DNA from: Manduca sexta
Lineage: Eukaryota; Arthropoda; Insecta; Lepidoptera; Sphingidae
Length of the DNA: 64,000 bases
Assembly: GCF_014839805.1 (NCBI RefSeq)
Contig: NC_051126.1
Span: 2,240,609 to 2,304,608, forward strand
Reading direction: 5' to 3'
Numbering within the stretch: position 1 is the first letter of the stretch; each line of letters starts with the position of its first letter. Of the stretch, positions 43,315-53,771 are shown in pieces. The position numbers and the translations under genes were made by a program. A model generated the notes under the pieces. The model was given only the letters and a program-made list of their open reading frames with translations, was not told the DNA's origin and did not search any database.

Positions 43315-44374
43315 GGAGTATGTGCTCGATATGGCGCAAGGCTTGACTTTAAACATTCGATAGATTGAACTATATGATCGGGAAAAATCTGATACACTAG
43401 TTATAGTTGGGCAAACAATCTTAAATAAATACGAGCATACTTTTTCGTCCACTATTATTTTTGAATCCTTCCTACCTCTTTATACCAAGCGATCACTTCG
43501 AGGAAATTGAGTACATTTCCATAGATTTTTTACTGTCGCCAACATAGCCTACAGGGTAGCCCGTACACAGAAAATAACATTTATTTCAAACCAATATGTA
43601 CAACAAAAAACATCGACAACAGACATTGTATTTATCAAACCCTCTACACATTTGTATTCCAACCTCAAGGAACCGCAAATGAATCCCAAGGGACGCCACC
43701 CGAGCCAAGAAACGCCGCTGGCCATGCCACACATAAAATAGTTATATTTTTCACAAAAAAAAAGCATTATGAAAACAGTCCGGCCTCCACTCAACAACCG
43801 AGACGTATCCGGATCGTCCAGCCTTTTTTATTATTTTCCGTGACAAAGGAAACCACAAGTAAATCCTCACTTTCGAATAAGAAACCATACACCCTTGACA
43901 TTATCCCGTACGACGGTTTGTCGAAGTCAACGCGTCGGGGATTTGAGATCGACACGGAGATTAGTGAGTAAGTGCTGGCGTGTAATCCTTTAGGAAAACA
44001 ATGGAACATATTGCCTCGGTATCAAGTGTGTCTGTTTATTGTAGATTTATCAACATAATTGCTGTTCTGTGACAGTGCTGAGCCATTACGGAATATAAGT
44101 TTCTTTATGTAAATTTACCTAAATTTTGTTTGTATTTCATCCTAGTTTAATGTAATTCATTAACTTTACTTTCATTTGATAATAATGTAGTAATTCTTTA
44201 TCTTTACTTTTTAAACTTTATAAAAATAATACTTTTGTCACATTTCACACTCCTACTTTCCCGTAATTTTCGTAAAAAAGAGTACAAAGGTTTACTTGAC
44301 GTATTAATATAGATAATATTTACAAAGATTTTATTTATAAATAATCTACATTACCTGTTTTGTACTGTGTTGTT
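43315..44374. other. No recognised element
   Basis: Two minus-strand frames of 72-82 codons (43549-44009) lack motifs. A weak SINE-B-like trace (TGTGCTCGATATGGCGCAAGG) lies at 43321. Confidence 0.35.
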
Positions 44375-44384
44375 TCGTCATCAA

Positions 44385-44457
44385 TAATAATAATAATAAT
44401 AACAGCCCCGTATATAATATACTTGCCCACTGCTGAGCACGGGCCTCCTCTACTACT
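44385..44457 (-). mobile_element. SINE-A copy 5, 73-bp truncated insertion
   Basis: Only the 3' tail and last 60 bp are present (TAATAATAATAATAATAACA, then GCACGGGCCTCCTCTACTAC). It is flanked by the perfect 10-bp direct repeat TCGTCATCAA at 44375-44384 and 44457-44466 (one shared base). It is a very short but authentic 5'-truncated retroinsertion. Confidence 0.9.
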
Positions 44458-44466
44458 CGTCATCAA

Positions 44467-44967
44467 ACCATTACCGATTCTTTATTATTAGTTATCATTA
44501 TAAAATATCCATTTTATAATTCTACTATATTAATCAGCGTAATGTAATATAATAGTGCGTTACATAATCTCTTATTTACTCAACAATTTGTTACCTAGAA
44601 TCCAAACAAACTTCTAATTCAAACAATTAACTAATCAATGAAATATTTTAGGTTTCACAATAATCTACATACTATATACATTCTTTCGAATCTCACTTCG
44701 ATCGAGAACAATAAGTAATAAAGGATCATTGGAAAACAGCGTCCGGGGAAATCTGTAATCGGGTTTGTCTATTATGCCTTATCCCAATCCCGGAGGCCAA
44801 CCGGGCGTCTCGGATTTTTATCTTCGGATCTCATGCCACCGCTGACGCGAGGGACCAATTTTTGACTTTAGATTATGTTAAATCTTCGAACAAACACTTT
44901 GCCTTTTGAGGGTTTTGGAAGAGAAAGGATACGTGCAGCCAACCATTAAACAATGATCGCTTGCTTC
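44467..44967. other. No recognised element
   Basis: Includes a GC-richer stretch (44740-44830) with no recognised identity. Confidence 0.35.
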
Positions 44968-45160
44968 TTGCTAAGGAAAGCATCTTTAGGAAACCTGCAT
45001 ACCTGTGAAGTTCTCTTTAAGAATTTTATGAGTGTGTGAAATCTACCAATCTGCATTAGACCAGCGTGGTGGATTAAGGCCTAATCCCTCTCAGTAGTAG
45101 AGGAGACTCGTGCCAAGCAATGGGACAGTATATAATACAGAGCTGATATTATATTATGAC
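44968..45160 (+). mobile_element. SINE-A copy 6, 5' truncated
   Basis: Starts in the GGAAAGCATCTTTAGGAAAC block. It keeps GACCAGCGTGGTGGATTAAG, CCTAATCCCTCTCAGTAGTA and an ACAGAGCTGATATTATATT tail. The tRNA head is missing. Confidence 0.8.
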
Positions 45161-46312
45161 CACTAGACATAAGGCGCGGATATTTTGTCAAGACCAATTT
45201 GTTACCTTCGATACTAGTGAAGTTATACTGAATTATTTTCAGTTATAGCTGTGGCTGGAAGGAACTTCAAATATGTGTTTTAATAATCGTTTTTACTAAT
45301 TAAAAAAAGCGCCCAAAAGACACACATGGTGCGGGACCGCCCGTGACACCAGACGTAATACCTTTTTGCAAAAAATAGTAAAATAGTCCCGCAAAACGCT
45401 GGATGTATCTTGCATATCCCGTGTGCCTATATTTTTAACAAAAACTTTGTTAGATGAATGCACTACGAAGTAATCACTCGTTAATATTCGAAATAGGTCT
45501 TTTCTGTGTTTTATTAACACTATAATTACTAAGTACATTAATATCTAAAAACACCACCAACAGTACCCCAATAAAACGTACTTTTCATGTTCAAAGAATA
45601 CAAAAACACAAACATATTTCATGTCCAGTAATTAATGCTATTATTCCATTGAAGCAGACAGACGTTCAAAGAAATTAGTCTGCCGAAAAAATAACACGCC
45701 TGAGTCCACTTTGTAATGCAAGAACCGTGGGTGTACAAAGCGGCACAATGCGAGTACTCGCTAACAAAGTTACCCAGTCGTCTCATTATCTAAAAGCCTA
45801 GACGAACCGTTTACAGTTTACGACACGACTCTTGGACTTTTCTGGTTTCCTGGTACTTTTCTGTATAAAGGATCATGGTAGACCGCAAAACGATACAAAA
45901 TACAGCTTTTATTATAACAAGAAATTATTTAACCAATTTAATAAATAATAGTAAAAGTTAATATTAAACGAATTTGTAGTAATATTTTACTTTACAATGA
46001 CAGCGTGAATGAGTATCATCGTTGTCAAATTACAAGCCGACAGTGTTTGCGTAACCTCTTGAAATTTCTTGAAGACTTTGATAATACTACAAAACTTTTT
46101 TAATATTTCCACTTTGTAGTTACACTTCCAGGATCGTAAACTTATTAAGAAGGACGGGTGGGTTCTTGTTGGAATATCTTCAACTAGGTGAGAGGAAACT
46201 GACCTGGCTCGGTCCCTTAGAAAAAATTGCTGAATTTATCGAAGATTTCCAGAACTATCTTCTTCCCTGCCTAATAGTGTTCCTCCTTCTGAGCTGGCAA
46301 CATAACACACAT
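45161..46312. other. No recognised element
   Basis: The minus-strand frame at 45296-45538 has no motif. 46130-46300 is slightly more protein-like in composition (see the neighbouring ORF). Confidence 0.35.
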
Positions 46313-46462
46313 TTAAAGACCGTTACGAAATAGTGTTTCAATTGCATTATTAAAACCTTCTTGCGTCGATTCCCTAATGTAGGGGTCGTGTTTCATCAGG
46401 GAAACAATTCTTTCAGACGATTTTGTGCCATCTGGTTCAGTTTTTGGCGACATTAATGCCAT
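46313..46462 (-). CDS. 49-codon ORF of protein-like composition, unknown
   Basis: ATG at 46462-46460 and stop at 46313-46315. The product begins MALMSPKTEPDGTKSSERIV and ends FNNAIETLFRNGL. It is hydrophilic with mixed charges and no low-complexity runs, unlike most chance frames here. The frame stays open upstream for about 25 more codons into a perfect hairpin. A +1 shift near the stop would continue with a Cys-rich stretch (KCVLCCQLRRRN), so this could be a decayed exon or transposon gene. I do not recognise the family, and chance is quite possible. Confidence 0.25.
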   Translation of the reverse strand: MALMSPKTEPDGTKSSERIVSLMKHDPYIRESTQEGFNNAIETLFRNGL

Positions 46463-46468
46463 TTTTTC

Positions 46469-46516
46469 TTTAAAAAAAGCTGCAAAATTAATAATGATTT
46501 TGCAGCTTTTTTTAAA
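46469..46516. repeat. Perfect 20-bp hairpin, 8-nt loop
   Basis: TTTAAAAAAAGCTGCAAAAT (46469-46488) is exactly complementary to 46497-46516. It sits 6 bp from the start of the 49-codon minus-strand ORF. Confidence 0.93.
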
Positions 46517-48923
46517 ACGATTATATTTAGATTCTTAATTTATCGCTGTAAATGTGCTATCGAGATTCAGGAAACATCTTTTGACAGTTACATAACGTTT
46601 CATAATATATTATCAAATATCAACACGCTTCCAGAAGTTATACTTAATAAATACTATCCAAGACTTTTTGGGATTTACTGCTTTAGTTTGGATTAATATC
46701 ACATTCTATAGCCCACATCATGATCATCAAAATGGATTGAAACAATAATTGTGACATCAATAAGCACCAAAATGAATACCTTCGCATTCATATTAGTAGC
46801 ATTACACATACTACAAGAACACAAACATTAAACATGTTTTAAAAAATAAATACCAAAGAGCTATATATTGATTAACCAGATTATTGAGATGTAAATTAAA
46901 GCACTGAATTCTTGTTAAAATACTTAAAAGCAAGTTATTATGTCTTCATATACGTTTTGAGAATAAGTGAATTTAAGACAGATATATTTAAGGTATTTGC
47001 CATAAATGCGAGCCGTGAGTCGAACATTAGTATATTAGATAATTTTTTTAATGCAGGATGTTGGTATAAATTTACTAACATTTAAAACCAGTATTCAGTA
47101 ATTTGCAAATTATTTAAAAATAGAACATGAAGTAACTTAACTTTTAGGCAGATTTAACGACATACCCCAAATCCCCATATCATACGTAATACTAAACTGC
47201 ACTGTGACACTCTAATAATTTATGTTAAATAATTGAGCCCAAAATCCAAAAAGAAATTGAATGCGATTCCGAACTAATTTCTCAACCCTTATTCATATAA
47301 TTATATAATAAACACAAACTCGAAAATACCCTTTCAAATTGTAATAAATGAACACGGAATATTTTGTCCCAAACGTCAAGTAAATACGTCGCAATTGTTA
47401 GAAGTTTGACGCCCTCCGCTTAGAAGCCGATTTCCGCATTACCCCTTTTATCTTACGCCTCGGGCTTGGTGGAATCTTTGGGCAAACTTGAAATTCCTGA
47501 TCAAAGGGCCCTCGAGACTGCGACGATGGTTCTTACTTAACTCCAAATTCAAAAGACTTTCTTTTTTTGAATTTATTATTCCGCTTAAATGGTTTTCGAA
47601 GACGGAATCAAATTATGTATCTTAATGGGGTAAAAATTGAATAACAATTTTATTATGTTGAGAGACGTCTTGTCGGCATAATAATATATCTTTTTTTTAT
47701 TTTGATATTACGTTTAACGAGCAAGAATGTCAATTTTAAAAATAGAAACGACTTCAATCCTACAAGATATTATGATAATATTACATAATATGTGCAATAT
47801 AGAACTTTCTTTCATACGGATGCGATTAAACCAACTACAGAATATTACCAGCACGTTCCCATCTTTACACATATTTTTTTTTATCAAAAAGGTATTTCTT
47901 TTGTTAGGGAGCGATTAGAAATTAGAAGACTCTATCCACCAAACATTTGCGTGTCAAACATTAGTGTATTTCAAACAGTCAACGCAAAATTTTAGAATAA
48001 TTAACCATAACTTTTAATTTTCTATTTGGACATTCTATATAACACATACTTGACATAAACAGATTGTCTGATTAAGTAGTCGTGATTTCATATTCACTAA
48101 TTTAGTATATGCTTAATTACATACGTTCCTATGAATAAAATAAAAGTAAATAAAAACCTCATGCATTACAGCGAGACACGATCGCTAGGTAATAGCTAGC
48201 CAGTTCTGACGCTGTGCAAATTAGCTCAACTGTATCGTGTGATGTAAACACCCCGGGTCGGGTTAGGCTACGTTATTCGATGATCTAATCATGGGTAATT
48301 CTCCATATGCATCTGCATTAGAGACGTGAAAACACACGCACACAATAGGATACTCGCTTCGGTTTTACTATGATTACGTTTACGGGTACTGACGACTTTT
48401 GTACCTAAGTTTTTACCTGCTTTAACGAAGACGATTTTTTTCAGTTACTAATTATTATATGTTCTGGACAAAAAATTCATGGGGTTTTTTTTTTTAGAAT
48501 TTATGCTCAAAATGCCATAACTGTATTGTCTACTGAATTGTCGCAAATAGTTAAATAAACTTACTTGATTTTAAGACACATTCAGTCTCTCTAAAAGGCA
48601 TGTCGGTTATAGTATTTTAATTAGACGGTAAACTTATGTCGTATGATGTAAATACCCCAACACACGTTAGTCCCGTGTTATCTGATGATCTAATCATGAC
48701 TAATACCCTTACATATGCATTCCTGTAATGTGAAACACGTGGACCAACGAATAGCTAGTGTAGTCAAGTGTAGGTGTTTTACACAGTATTTGCTAATAAG
48801 GTATTTTCACATGTCTTACGCTCAAATGGTTTGAACCCACAACGTTTATCTGGGCAATATATTTTACTACGCATTAAAAATAATCTAATTTAATATTATA
48901 TTATATTATATCTAATGTAATAA
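46517..48923. other. Long AT-rich stretch, no recognised element
   Basis: About 2.4 kb with two overlapping small frames at 47727-47995 lacking motifs. CTAATCATGRSTAAT occurs twice (48284 and 48691) within a loosely similar context (GTGATGTAAACACCCC and GTATGATGTAAATACCCC), suggesting an old duplication of roughly 100 bp. Confidence 0.4.
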
Positions 48924-49235
48924 GCGGCGATAGCCTAGTTGGGTGTGGACTGCCGAGACGAATGTCCGGAGGTTCAAATCCCAAGGGCACACACCTCTGA
49001 CTTTTCTAAAATCATTGTGTATTCTTTATGAATTTATCGTTCGCTTTTGCGGTGAAGGAAAAAAATGGTGATTGAACCTGCACATCTGAGAAGTTCTCTA
49101 TAGGAATTTCGAAGGTGTGTGAAGTCTACCAATCCGCAAGTGGACTAAGGTCTAATACCTCTCAGTAGTAGAGGAGGCCCGTGCTCAGCAGTAGGCAAGT
49201 ATATAATACAGGGCTGTTATTATTATTATTATTAA
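48924..49235 (+). mobile_element. SINE-A copy 7
   Basis: GCGGCGATAGCCTAGTTGGG (A-box), GGTTCAAATCCC (B-box, about 48973) and the body to CAGGGCTGTTATTATTATTA. It has a small deletion that removes the GCCAGCGTG block. Both pol III boxes look intact. Confidence 0.9.
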
Positions 49236-49659
49236 TTTAATATTACTTCTATTTCATAACCTACATAATCCTTTTCAATGGAATTTGCACAGGGGTAAAT
49301 AGTTTAACGGCTCATTTAACCATTTACCCCATGAACAAATGAGCAATTTAAAGCGTTTGTATATGCAAATTGAACTCAAAAAGGGGCACTAATGTCGACA
49401 TGGGTAAAATAGCCCCTAACAATAATACATCAAAATGATTCCATAGTGAATAATTGAACGCAACCTACATTAGGCTTCGGGGTACACTAATAACCTAAAT
49501 AGTTAATTTACTGTTTATTCATTTTCACACAATTTGTTGTACAAGTTCGATTATAGGTTTAGTGGTGATACTTGCGCTATGCTATATCTGGGTTCGACCA
49601 GAAGGAGGTTTGCATATCACGTTTTCGTCATGTAAGACAGTAATAAAGCAAGATTTTGT
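49236..49659. other. No recognised element
   Basis: Unassigned DNA. Confidence 0.4.
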
Positions 49660-49825
49660 TTTTTGCGTGCACGCCAAAGTGACCCCACTGCACCTGATCA
49701 TAAGTGGAGTGGGATCCCATAGAATGTCGACTGATGAGAGATGATTACTCCTCGGTAGTCGACACAATTATGCCGGCCTGTTAGAACCGGATATACACAG
49801 AGATAGATATAAAATATATCCTTCC
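49660..49825 (+). mobile_element. Rep-E copy with empty MITE-D site
   Basis: GCACGCCAAAGTGACCCCAC, TAAGTGGAGTGGGATCCCAT, GTCGACTGATGAGAGATGAT, GTCGACACAATTATGCCGGC and AACCGGATATACACAGAG. It serves as the unoccupied reference (ACAATTATG at about 49766) for the interrupted copies. Its first 45 bp resemble LINE 3' ends. Frames on both strands here are artefacts. Confidence 0.75.
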
Positions 49826-50079
49826 AACAACAGCTTATCGCTATATCGGACAAAAGCCCAATTCCCAGTAACTCAAATGTCATATAAACATTAGTAATAT
49901 GTTTTTGAAATGAGCACAGATTTTTCTACTTAGAAATCAAATTAAGCATTTTTAACGATTATGTCTCCGAAATGGCAAAGTTCGCCAATTATCAGGCTCT
50001 CGGCAAGTGTAATTTTACTCATTTACGCGTGACTGATCATTTCTCAATTCACATCACCGAATAATTTAAATTTAGTAAT

Positions 50080-50165
50080 AAAAATAAAAACGTTAACAAA
50101 AATAAAATCCGAGAAATAGTTTAATTTTAATGTCTTACATTCGCGTACATATAAGAAATCATTAT
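50080..50165. mobile_element. MITE-F copy 5, right arm only
   Basis: AATAAAATCCGAGAAATAGT, TTAATTTTAATGTCTTACAT and TCGCGTACATATAAGAAATC complement the left arm of copy 1 (1171-1240). Confidence 0.65.
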
Positions 50166-50679
50166 AAAAATAAAAACGACTTTAAAATTATATAAAGCTG
50201 CTAATGCGACTTTTGCAGTTATTATTCATTTGTTGTTTTTATTGTCATTGTATTACTAACATACTTTACTACTACGTTAACTCTGATAGCATAAACATAA
50301 ACCTAATTGGTTTCTTGATGTTATCTTCTAACAAATACCATTGTAACTTTACATGTTAAATAAATAAAAAAATATAATGATAAAATAAAGGTTAATAAAG
50401 CATACTTACTGTAGCCACTTATCCAGATGGACTATCAAACAACACACTTCCACCTCTGCATTCAAACCTACGTATGCTTGCCGATATGGAAGTTACGTTT
50501 TAAAACATCACCCAGCTCGACCTTTCTCACTGCAATTTTGGATCCACGTTACAATTTTGTGAAGCAACAGGGATATTGCTTAGTTTTAAAGTAGGATTGC
50601 CTAAGATCCACGTTGTTTAATAATCCGATTCCAGATTCGATCAAAATATTGTACACAAAACCTATACAAGTTTTTCTCA
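50166..50679. other. No recognised element
   Basis: Unassigned. The minus-strand frame at 50549-50746 overlaps the LINE fragment and is not a gene. Confidence 0.4.
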
Positions 50680-50815
50680 ACCTAAGAATCAAAATACTGG
50701 TAAGCGAGGTAGACCAGAGAAGAAATGGCGGGACACTATAACGCATGGTGATTCATGGAAGGATCTTGGCGAGGCCTTTGCCCAACATTGGGACATTATA
50801 GGCTACAATACAAGA
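50680..50815 (+). pseudogene. RTE-like LINE lineage 2, C-terminal fragment
   Basis: A single open frame reads TGKRGRPEKKWRDTITHGD, then SWKDLGEAFAQHWDIIGYN, followed by a short CAATACAAG tail. GRPxKxWRD and LGEAFxQxWD are the usual last motifs of RTE-type endonuclease/reverse transcriptases in Lepidoptera (family knowledge). No frameshift lies within the fragment, so it is better preserved than the copies at 6151 and 25940. Confidence 0.78.
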
Positions 50816-52537
50816 ATCAAACTTGTACCGTCACTATCATTTGTGTCCCGAACATTTGAGATATCAAAAATTTGAAGATCGTAAAACACCAAATTGCATA
50901 TATTAATAACTTCGTCCCTACAAGGGTCGAGAACCCCCGCTTATGTTCGTAGACTATGCGATTATCTCCTGACCCTTAAACGAGATAAATACATTCGGAC
51001 GGCAACTCCGCGGATTTAACAGTTGAATAATTTTCCATATTGCTATTATTTGTGGCGTGTTTCGCAGGTTTATAAATGAACTATTTTGGTGGGCCAAATT
51101 GTTTTATTGTTATGGATGGTATTAAACTTCTGCGGGTAGTTACGATTTAAATCGTGTCCGCAACGAGCAAGTGACTCAGTAGGTTATCTTCGCCTATGGA
51201 CTCCCACAAAACAATAGCGATGGCAAAAAAAAAATTTGGAATTAAATAGAAACTGATATATTTCATTTCTATATTAATCCATTCAATTATTTTTATCAAT
51301 TTAAAATTTTGTATGCTGTTAATTATGAAAAACATACTCAAGCATAACCAACATTTCAAGAACGACTAACAACACCAACTTCATTAAAAATCACATTAAA
51401 AATCAATTGTGGTGCGTTCATAAATCTCCCCATGCTTTTCTACCACTTAAAGATGCACAAATGAACGCGGCTTCAAAGCACGGCACGCCCTCGCAACACC
51501 CAGCATTCGCAGGCCGTCGCAAATCATCCCGCATTAGACAACACAAGTGCACCTTAGCAACTTATCTGCATATTTTTCAAAGGAATTGCAAAACGCGTTT
51601 TGGTTTCAACATCTACTGGAATAACGCTATATGAATATGAAAATACGCATCGGGTGCTTATCCCGCCGTTTACGTTACAAACACCATGATTAACGGGAAT
51701 TTTAGGACAATTCTCCCTCTACACTGAATTATGACGGCTATTTATTTTGCAGATTGCGTTTTGTGGGTCGGAATACCGGCATGGCTGACGTAGACGGCGA
51801 TTTCTGTTTTAAATACGTGATCGGGTAACGGAATGCAGACGTGATTTCACGTTTTGTTCGCATACAGATAAAGCTACACGATCCTATAATAACATCAGCC
51901 GTTTATTAAATTATCACCCTCTTGGGCACGGCTTTCATTTAATAAAGGGGCGCTAGAGTTATTGCTTGAAAATTTTTATAACGAACTCTCAACTATCTGC
52001 CTTTTGGTTTTTTGGGTCATCGAGATCATTTTTAGTTCGTATGTTGCAGACAATTACGTCATTGCCTTTTAGGAATATACCTCGCGAGCAATCATAGTCA
52101 ACGATTATCTAAGTATCCCCAAAAAACGGAGATCAAAAATATAACGAGAAACAAAATAAAAATTCTGGAAACTTCAATGGTCACCCCAGAAGCCCGACCA
52201 ACGCCCTAGCACTAGTTTGAAATCATAAATGCAAACTATGCTATGAATACAATCCCCGACGGTCTTGCATTTAAACGTGCTACATGCCAGGATAAAATCT
52301 AAATCAACGAATACGTTATTTTTAATGATCCAGATGAGTTCAGAGTAATTACTAGGTATAGTGTATGCGAGAGTCTGAATAAGTATCATGTATCCTGTTT
52401 TTTACTTCCAGAAAGTAATAACCACCAACGCAACTGCTTGTTTTCCACAAACATGACACAATAAGATAATCGTGATAAAAATTAACTATAAGATTTACAA
52501 CCAGTAAAAGGCCTAGAGTTTTATATTACTAAACACT
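50816..52537. other. No recognised element
   Basis: Frames at 51147 (minus), 51407 (plus) and 52174 (minus) lack motifs. A faint SINE-A-like trace (ACATCAGCCGTTTATTAAAT, 51891) was seen. Confidence 0.35.
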
Positions 52538-52765
52538 ACCTAGCACTTTTGCTGGTAGTAGAATATATTTCATATTCGCCGGGATAGCGACCACCGTACA
52601 CAAGACTTTAAAACCGTCATAGTGGCTCGCGTAAGTGTGTCGCGCTCCGAGATCAGCCTGTATATATCCGGTTCCAACAAGCCAACATAATTGGGCCAAC
52701 TGCCAATGGGTAATCATCTCTCGTCAGTCGACATTCTATTGAACCCCACTCAACTTACCATAAGA
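52538..52765 (-). mobile_element. Rep-E copy with empty MITE-D site
   Basis: TTTTGCTGGTAGTAGAATAT, GGATAGCGACCACCGTACAC, CAACATAATTGGGCC (empty target, about 52682), GGTAATCATCTCTCGTCAGT and CACTCAACTTACCAT. It covers nearly the whole known length of the family (about 230 bp). Confidence 0.75.
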
Positions 52766-53632
52766 CTAACAATAAAAAATACCCCGCGCTCAACATCCTC
52801 AAACAATGGATTTAAATTCCCATAATCCCTAGATATCACTATTGCTACAATGTCTCTCAGATTGGAACAATACGGCAATTGGTCAATTTTCCTTGGCGGC
52901 AAAAATAGACATTGCAGTCGTTTCTACCTATGAGGACTATTGTATACTAGAAATCTCTCATTTTACCCATATAGCTATAGATTCACGTGCGTATAAGTTA
53001 TTTTGATTGCGTTACTAAAAGAAACCACATATTCGTCTTTACTCTGCTAACATTGCGGCAAAAAATCATCCATGGATAAGAAATATCCCGGTTTTAGTTT
53101 TCCGGTTTTTTAATAATTCTGTGGCTTAGAAAAAAATATAGTGTATGTAAATAAATTTCTAACTGAAAGTATGATGTTGCCGCTCCGATAAATTCTCTTT
53201 GTGTAGTAGTGGCCTCAGGTTATGTTAAAAATTTATTTTGCTTGAAACTTACAATTTTTTATTTTACAGCTATGGTTAAAACAAGTTATAGTAAAGTGCT
53301 GTTTTCAAGTACGGTTTCATGGATTATCGCAAAATTAAAATGTATATTGATAGGTAAAACCGAACTATGTCGTTATGTACCGAATCGCTCTGTCCATGGC
53401 TAACGCACTCTTAAAACTTGTACGCCTAAGTTTATTATCAACAATACATAATAAAATTGTTTATTAAACTTAACACTTCAAACACAATAATCACCTTATA
53501 AGAAAGTTCATCTGCCTTAGAATGTGATAAAAAACAGGACTTGTTAGTCGATGTCTTTAATTTTATTGTTTGCGGTTGATCGACAGACTAATGCGTCAGT
53601 CACGTGCTAGTTTGAACCAATCCGACTCTTAC
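52766..53632. other. No recognised element
   Basis: Unassigned DNA; the 64-codon plus-strand frame at 53209 has no motif. Confidence 0.4.
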
Positions 53633-53771
53633 CGATCCAGAAGGCGATATCACTCTGACTAATCGCTGTAAGAACGAGTTCTTGAAACTCCATACTCCAC
53701 AAGACCGCAGTTCCGTCCTCGCTGCCGAGGACTTCGCTGCGTTCCCATCCCTCCGACCTTTCTAATAGTTC
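53633..53771 (-). CDS. Possible 139-nt internal exon, weakly C-type-lectin-like
   Basis: On the minus strand a pyrimidine-leaning acceptor (ACCGTTATTCGTCGCCAG) precedes 53771, and a strong donor G|GTAAGAGT follows 53633. The frame between is open: ELLERSEGWERSEVLGSED, then GTAVLWSMEFQELVLTAIS, then QSDIAFWI plus one base. The spacing of a Trp, ED/E-rich stretch, SMEF, LxxAIS and FWIG resembles the middle of a C-type lectin domain, but the expected cysteine is a glycine. GC content is above that of its neighbours. The upstream frame (53821-54024) is shifted by one base. It may be an exon, a decayed exon or chance. Confidence 0.28.

Noticed and set aside
43321..43345. An eleventh SINE-B copy
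   Set aside because: Only about 20 bp (GTGCTCGATATGGCGCAAGG) match, too short to claim.
48924..49000. A genuine tRNA gene at the SINE-A head
   Set aside because: The boxes look intact, but the same 325-bp unit recurs eight times with an (ATT)n tail, so it is a SINE.
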